From Bacillota bacterium (GTDB taxonomy: Bacteria > Bacillota > Clostridia > Oscillospirales > Acutalibacteraceae): a DNA stretch of 10,279 bases. How positions within the stretch are numbered: the stretch's first letter is position 1; each line of letters begins with the position of its first letter. The notes beneath the pieces were generated by a model. That model searched no databases. It saw nothing but the letters and a program-made list of their open reading frames with translations, and was not told where the DNA came from. The stretch spans positions 1 through 10,279 of the forward strand of contig JAEWBE010000135.1 of the NCBI GenBank assembly GCA_023391275.1. The letters run 5' to 3'. This document shows positions 7,023 to 10,279 of the stretch, piece by piece. Made by a program: the position numbers and the translations under genes.

Positions 7023-7748
7023 ATGATTATTTTACCTGCAATCGACATTAAAGACGGACAATGCGTCCGCCTTGTCCGAGGAGACTATGCCACGGCGCAT
7101 AAGGTTGCCGAAAGCGCGGTGGATACGGCAGATACCTTTCAGGCAGCGGGCGCAGAATGGATACACATGGTTGATTTGGACGGAGCAAAAGCCGCTGAGC
7201 CGGTCAATGCACAATTGATCTTCAGTGTTCTGAAAAGCTCCGGCTTAAAGGTAGAACTCGGCGGCGGTATTCGTAAAATGGAAACCATTGATTTTTATAT
7301 TCAAAATGGTATTTCCAGGGTAATCTTAGGCTCCGCTGCGCTGAGGAATCCTGAATTGATTCGCGAAGCGGTCGCCAAATATAATGACCGGATTGCCGTC
7401 GGTATTGATGCACTGAATGGAAATGTTGCCGCCGAAGGGTGGACTGAAACTTCGCACGTAAATTATATTGAGCTTGCGAAACAAATGGAACAGATTGGTG
7501 TAAAGTATATTATATTTACAGATATTTTACGGGACGGTACCTTGACTGGCCCGAACCTGGTTATGCTGGATCAATTGAATTGCGCTGTTTCCTGCAATAT
7601 TATTGCGAGCGGGGGAGTCAGCAATCAGAAAGATATTGCAAATTTGCTGGATCTAAACCTTTATGGCGCGATTTGCGGCAAAGCGGTTTATACTGGAGAT
7701 TTGAATCTGAAGTCTGCAATCCGGTTTTGCAAAGGAGCGAAGAAATGA
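7023..7748 (+). CDS. hisA: ProFAR isomerase (phosphoribosylformimino-AICAR-phosphate isomerase)
   Basis: TIM-barrel Amadori-type isomerase that converts ProFAR to PRFAR, the fourth step of the pathway. 241 residues, normal. Catalytic Asp8 is in LPAIDIKDGQCVRL and the second catalytic Asp129 in VGIDALNG; the phosphate-binding GGGIR (80-84), the DILRDGTLTGPN block (167-178) and IIASGGVS (193-200) are present. HisA and HisF are homologous, so this was checked: the AIDIKDGQCVRLVRGDY start and the EGWTETS stretch are HisA-type, not the PCLDVKDGRVVKG start of HisF. AGGAGG at 7010-7015 lies 7 nt before the ATG. The stop overlaps the hisI start in an ATGA. HisF, which would normally lie here and take this product, is missing. 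Confidence 0.97.
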   Translation: MIILPAIDIKDGQCVRLVRGDYATAHKVAESAVDTADTFQAAGAEWIHMVDLDGAKAAEPVNAQLIFSVLKSSGLKVELGGGIRKMETIDFYIQNGISRVILGSAALRNPELIREAVAKYNDRIAVGIDALNGNVAAEGWTETSHVNYIELAKQMEQIGVKYIIFTDILRDGTLTGPNLVMLDQLNCAVSCNIIASGGVSNQKDIANLLDLNLYGAICGKAVYTGDLNLKSAIRFCKGAKK

Positions 7749-8104
7749 CAAATCAAAATAGCGTAAAGCAATATCCCTTTATAGATAATTTTTTTCAAAA
7801 ATCCGATTTGCTGCCTGCAATCATTCAGGAATACGGTACCGGCGAGGTACTAATGCTGGCATATATGAACCGTGAATCCATGAAAAAGACATTGGAAACC
7901 GGATACACCTGGTTTTACAGCCGTTCCCGACAGGAGCTTTGGAATAAAGGCGCGACTTCCGGTCATTTGCAAAAAATTGTCAGTATACATGGGGACTGTG
8001 ATGATGACACCCTTTTAGTGGTTGTCAGGCAAACCGGTTCAGCGTGCCATACAGGTGCACACAGCTGTTTCTTTAATGAAATATGGAGGGATACCAATGA
8101 ATGA
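7745..8104 (+). CDS. hisI: Phosphoribosyl-AMP cyclohydrolase
   Basis: Zn/Mg-dependent hydrolase that opens the adenine ring of PR-AMP to give ProFAR, step 3. 119 residues, the monofunctional HisI rather than the HisIE fusion common elsewhere. Motifs: LAYMNRESMKKTL (38-50), WNKGATSGH (66-74), GDCDDD (83-88) with the metal-binding Asp residues and Cys85, then ACHTGAHSCF (100-109) with Cys101, His102 and Cys108. The frame is open upstream into hisA, but ATG 7745 is chosen: AAAGGAG at 7731-7737 is spaced 7 nt, the ATGA overlap with hisA is typical, and the length fits the family. It overlaps hisE by 8 nt. Confidence 0.96.
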   Translation: MTNQNSVKQYPFIDNFFQKSDLLPAIIQEYGTGEVLMLAYMNRESMKKTLETGYTWFYSRSRQELWNKGATSGHLQKIVSIHGDCDDDTLLVVVRQTGSACHTGAHSCFFNEIWRDTNE

Positions 8105-8423
8105 TGCAATGCAGGAACTTTATGATACCATTTTGGGCCGCAAAGGAACTCACACAGAAGGTTCATACACCTGTTACCTGTTTGAAAAGGGTCTTGATAA
8201 AATTTTAAAAAAGTGTGGGGAAGAGTGCAGCGAAGTAATCATTGCCGCAAAAAATGGAGATAACTCCGAAACAGTACTTGAAATTTCCGATTTGCTTTAT
8301 CACCTGACCGTGCTGATGGTAAACGAAGGGATTACTCTTGAGGAAATAAAAGAGGAACTGAATAAACGCAGTGAAAAAACCGGTAACCTAAAAACTTTTC
8401 ATCAAGTTGATAAAAACAGTTAG
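8097..8423 (+). CDS. hisE: Phosphoribosyl-ATP pyrophosphatase
   Basis: Hydrolyses phosphoribosyl-ATP to phosphoribosyl-AMP plus pyrophosphate, step 2. 108 residues, an all-alpha MazG-like fold. Metal-binding acidic residues are visible as EECSE (42-46) and EISDLLYH (62-69), with the family segments LYDTILGRK (8-16) and EGSYTCYLFEKGLDKILKKCGEE nearby. The start is fixed at ATG 8097 by GGAGGG at 8085-8090 (6 nt spacing); an in-frame upstream Met at 8022 would only add hisI sequence read out of frame. It overlaps hisI by 8 nt in another frame, so the two proteins are separate but probably translationally coupled. Last gene of the operon, followed at once by a terminator. Confidence 0.95.
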   Translation: MNDAMQELYDTILGRKGTHTEGSYTCYLFEKGLDKILKKCGEECSEVIIAAKNGDNSETVLEISDLLYHLTVLMVNEGITLEEIKEELNKRSEKTGNLKTFHQVDKNS

Positions 8424-8425
8424 CG

Positions 8426-8465
8426 AAAACAGGGATTGGAACAAACGCTCCAATCCCTGTTTTTT
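8426..8465 (+). terminator. Intrinsic terminator of the his operon, possibly bidirectional
   Basis: A perfect 15-bp inverted repeat (8426-8440 with 8449-8463) with an 8-nt loop follows the hisE stop by 2 nt; the right arm merges into a run of six T (8460-8465). The core stem pairs CAGGGATTGGA with TCCAATCCCTG. On the opposite strand the stem is followed by four T, so it may also stop the convergent methyltransferase transcript ending at 8480, less strongly. Confidence 0.93.
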
Positions 8466-8479
8466 ATGCTGATTCAATT

Positions 8480-9256
8480 TTATAGCTTTATTGCCTTTGT
8501 TGCGAAATATTTAGGACTGTATTTGCAGATTTCATCGTCATCAATATCTTCATAGAAACCGCTTATCATAAAGCCTGCGGAAATTTGACCGCCGATTAAA
8601 TCTTCCAAAGTGTGGCTGTATTCTATTGCTTCTTTATTTGCTAACAGATCTTTAACTCCGTGTTCATCCCGTTCATCCAGTGTGTTAAAAGGCAGTTTGT
8701 TGGAAACTTCAAAAATTCCTTTATTCCGTTTCTCAGAATTGAATAAATAAACAAATGGGTTTTTTGCTCCGAATAAAAAAATACCATTTTTCTTAAGAAC
8801 CCGATACACTTCGTTAAACATCAAATTCACGTCCGGAATATAGCTAACAGATACAGGGCAGTATACAATATCATAACTTTCCTCATCCAACATATCCAGC
8901 TTGCCCATATTCCCCTGCAGAATCTTCAGTGCAAGATATTCACTTTGGGCTACAAAGCCATCCTGCTTCAATTGTTCGGATGATAAATGAACAACAGTCA
9001 CACTTGCCCCCGCTGCAGACAGAACAGGAGCCTGCTGGCCGTCACCGCAACTGAGGCACAGTATTTTTACATTGCTTAGTTTCCCGGGAAACCAAGCACG
9101 GGGGACCGGTTTTTTGGCAGTCAGTTTAATATTAATAATTCCTTTTTTTTCATCTTCAATTTCTTTCTGTGTTACAGTTATCGTTCGCTCAGCACATACC
9201 TCTCCCTTAGCGCCCAAGGCGCGTTGATCGTATTTTATGCTCTCTTGATTATCCAT
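8480..9256 (-). CDS. Class I SAM-dependent methyltransferase, substrate unknown
   Basis: A 258-residue protein with a Rossmann-type methyltransferase domain. Motif I is ILCLSCGDGQQAPVLSAAGA (65-84), matching the CLxSGxGQQ style of a widespread, functionally unassigned family. A later strand reads YDIVYCPVSVSYIPDV, followed by MFNEVYRVLKKNGIFLFG. The C-terminal LEDLIGGQISAGFMISGFYED plus ending ATKAIK is the characteristic tail of that family. Oddity: the residue at the end of strand 2, normally Asp/Glu that holds the SAM ribose, is His90 (VTVVHLSSEQL). The start at 9256 is supported by AAGAGG (minus strand, 9264-9269), 7 nt away; this overlaps the stop codon of the upstream pseudouridine synthase gene, 11 nt away, so the two are likely co-transcribed. 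No signal peptide or membrane segment was seen. A small-molecule or RNA/protein substrate cannot be distinguished. Confidence 0.85.
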   Translation of the reverse strand: MDNQESIKYDQRALGAKGEVCAERTITVTQKEIEDEKKGIINIKLTAKKPVPRAWFPGKLSNVKILCLSCGDGQQAPVLSAAGASVTVVHLSSEQLKQDGFVAQSEYLALKILQGNMGKLDMLDEESYDIVYCPVSVSYIPDVNLMFNEVYRVLKKNGIFLFGAKNPFVYLFNSEKRNKGIFEVSNKLPFNTLDERDEHGVKDLLANKEAIEYSHTLEDLIGGQISAGFMISGFYEDIDDDEICKYSPKYFATKAIKL

Positions 9257-9267
9257 CTTTTGACCTC

Positions 9268-10227
9268 TTAATTGAAATTATAAAAATCCTTTAAAAACCA
9301 TATTTCCTTCGCTTCAAATTCTTTTTCGTTCAAATAATTTAAAATTCCGGCATCGGTTGTAAAAGTAAATTTCAATTTATAAGAATACAGCGCCTGATAT
9401 TTGAACCCTGTCTGCCTGTTAATCGTGTTAGTACCATATTTTCCGTCTCCTGCAAGCGGATGACCGATGGAAGCAAAATGCGCCCGGATTTGATGGGTGC
9501 GGCCTGTGAGCAATTCTACCTCCAACAGGCTGTACTGGCTGCGTTCAGCCAGTACACGGTAGCGGGTTCGAATAGATTTTGTCTCCGGCGTTGCTTTTTT
9601 AGAAATATACACACGGTTTTGGCTTTCATTTTTCGCCAGAAAGCCTTCCAGCGTCGCTTCTTTTTTCTCCATTTTACCGGAAACAATACAAAGATAAAGC
9701 TTCTGCAGTTCGCGTGCCTTTACCTTTTCATTCATAATACGGAGTGTTTCGGCGTTTTTGGCGGCCATCACGATTCCTCCCGTATTACGGTCGATCCGGT
9801 TAATTAATGCGGGCGCAAAGGAAACTTCGTTCTCCGGATTGTATTCCCCTTTTTGATACAAATTATGCTGTACGCGGGCAATCAGGGAATCAAAGTGGTA
9901 GTTTTCGTCTGGATGCACAATCAGTCCCGGCTTTTTATCGAGAATCATAATATTATCGTCTTCATAAATTACATTCAGTTGATCCGGCGCTTTCAAAAAG
10001 TCGTATTCTTTGGGTACCTGCTGAAAAAATTCATCCTTCAGATACATGGTCAGAATATCGCCCTCATTCAGGCGGGTAGAAATTTCACACCGTTTTCCGT
10101 TAATTTTAATATCTTTTTTGCGAATACTCTTATAGAGCATAGACTGCGGCAGATTGCTGTAGGCTTTCGTCAAAAATTTATCTAAACGCTGTCCGGCGTC
10201 GTTTGCACCAATTGTAACTGTTTTCAT
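9268..10227 (-). CDS. RluA-family pseudouridine synthase (probably 23S rRNA)
   Basis: Converts specific uridines in RNA, most likely 23S rRNA, to pseudouridine. 319 residues from the chosen start. An S4-like RNA-binding domain occupies about residues 11-65 (GQRLDKFLTKAY through NEGDILTMYL), followed by the catalytic domain: YEDDNIMILDKKPGLIVHP, the catalytic loop NRIDRNTGG with Asp146 (position 143 is Asn where many homologues have His), LLEVELLTGRTHQIRAHFASIGHPLAGDGKYG (237-265). An upstream in-frame Met at 10278 exists, but ATG 10227 is preferred because the KTVTIGANDAGQRLDKFL start fits the family and AAAGGA (minus strand, 10239-10244) lies 11 nt away. A Met at 10239 would touch that site. 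No promoter can be called in the 52 bases left before the window edge. RluC versus RluD subtype, and so the target uridines, is unresolved. Confidence 0.92.
   Translation of the reverse strand: MKTVTIGANDAGQRLDKFLTKAYSNLPQSMLYKSIRKKDIKINGKRCEISTRLNEGDILTMYLKDEFFQQVPKEYDFLKAPDQLNVIYEDDNIMILDKKPGLIVHPDENYHFDSLIARVQHNLYQKGEYNPENEVSFAPALINRIDRNTGGIVMAAKNAETLRIMNEKVKARELQKLYLCIVSGKMEKKEATLEGFLAKNESQNRVYISKKATPETKSIRTRYRVLAERSQYSLLEVELLTGRTHQIRAHFASIGHPLAGDGKYGTNTINRQTGFKYQALYSYKLKFTFTTDAGILNYLNEKEFEAKEIWFLKDFYNFN
9531..9556. repeat. 10-bp perfect inverted repeat inside the pseudouridine synthase gene
   Basis: TGTACTGGCT (9531-9540) and AGCCAGTACA (9547-9556) are exact reverse complements around a 6-base loop. 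The structure falls in the codons for about residues 224-232 of the pseudouridine synthase. There is no T-run beside it, so it is not a standard terminator. It may be chance, or a structured element in the mRNA. Confidence 0.6.
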
Positions 10228-10279
10228 AATGAGGATCATCCTTTCGCAGAGGCTGGAATGTTTTAAAACTACCCGCAAA

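Noticed and set aside
7580..7744. An N-terminal extension of hisI reading back into hisA
   Set aside because: The upstream stretch translates hisA out of frame with no HisI similarity, and ATG 7745 has a good ribosome binding site and family-typical length.
7023..7748. The possibility that this TIM barrel is HisF or a bifunctional HisA/TrpF-type PriA
   Set aside because: The N-terminus and motifs are standard HisA; there are no HisF-type motifs, and a PriA dual role cannot be supported from sequence alone in a Firmicute.
10231..10248. Small inverted repeat (ATGA/TCAT, GGAT/ATCC) at the pseudouridine synthase ribosome binding site
   Set aside because: Stems of only 4 bp, too weak to claim a regulatory structure.

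Overview
The window looks like core chromosome of a Firmicute, probably a clostridial (Oscillospiraceae/Ruminococcaceae-like) bacterium. Three things suggest this: a PolC-type replicative polymerase, the two-subunit short HisG + HisZ form of ATP phosphoribosyltransferase, and strong AGGAGG-type ribosome binding sites with moderate G+C. The genus is a guess. No phage, IS transposase, CRISPR array or RNA gene was seen.

Layout: (1) 1-2022 +, the C-terminal part of polC, cut by the left edge. (2) 2023-2220, a 198-bp spacer. It holds a block bounded by imperfect terminal inverted repeats (2022-2130), then a strong promoter (TTGACA, 18-bp spacer, extended -10 TATTAT). The -10 is bracketed by a perfect 9-bp inverted repeat that looks like a repressor operator. 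(3) 2221-8423 +, a compact histidine operon in the order hisZ-hisG-hisD-hisC-hisB-hisA-hisI-hisE. Most junctions overlap or nearly touch. (4) A strong stem-loop terminator at 8426-8465, shared by convergent transcription. (5) 8480-10227 -, a two-gene unit: an RluA-family pseudouridine synthase followed 11 nt later by a class I SAM-dependent methyltransferase of unassigned substrate.

The his genes cover steps 1 (HisG/HisZ), 2 (HisE), 3 (HisI), 4 (HisA), dehydratase (HisB), aminotransferase (HisC) and the last two oxidations (HisD). The two genes for imidazole glycerol phosphate synthase, hisH and hisF, are absent from the places they usually occupy, with no remnant. Histidinol-phosphate phosphatase is also absent, but that gene is often unlinked.

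The main points for a second look are the missing hisHF pair, the palindromic operator on the his promoter (with no T-box leader), the inverted-repeat block between polC and hisZ, and the methyltransferase with His at the usual acidic SAM-ribose position. No wholly new system is evident; most of the window is ordinary housekeeping sequence.
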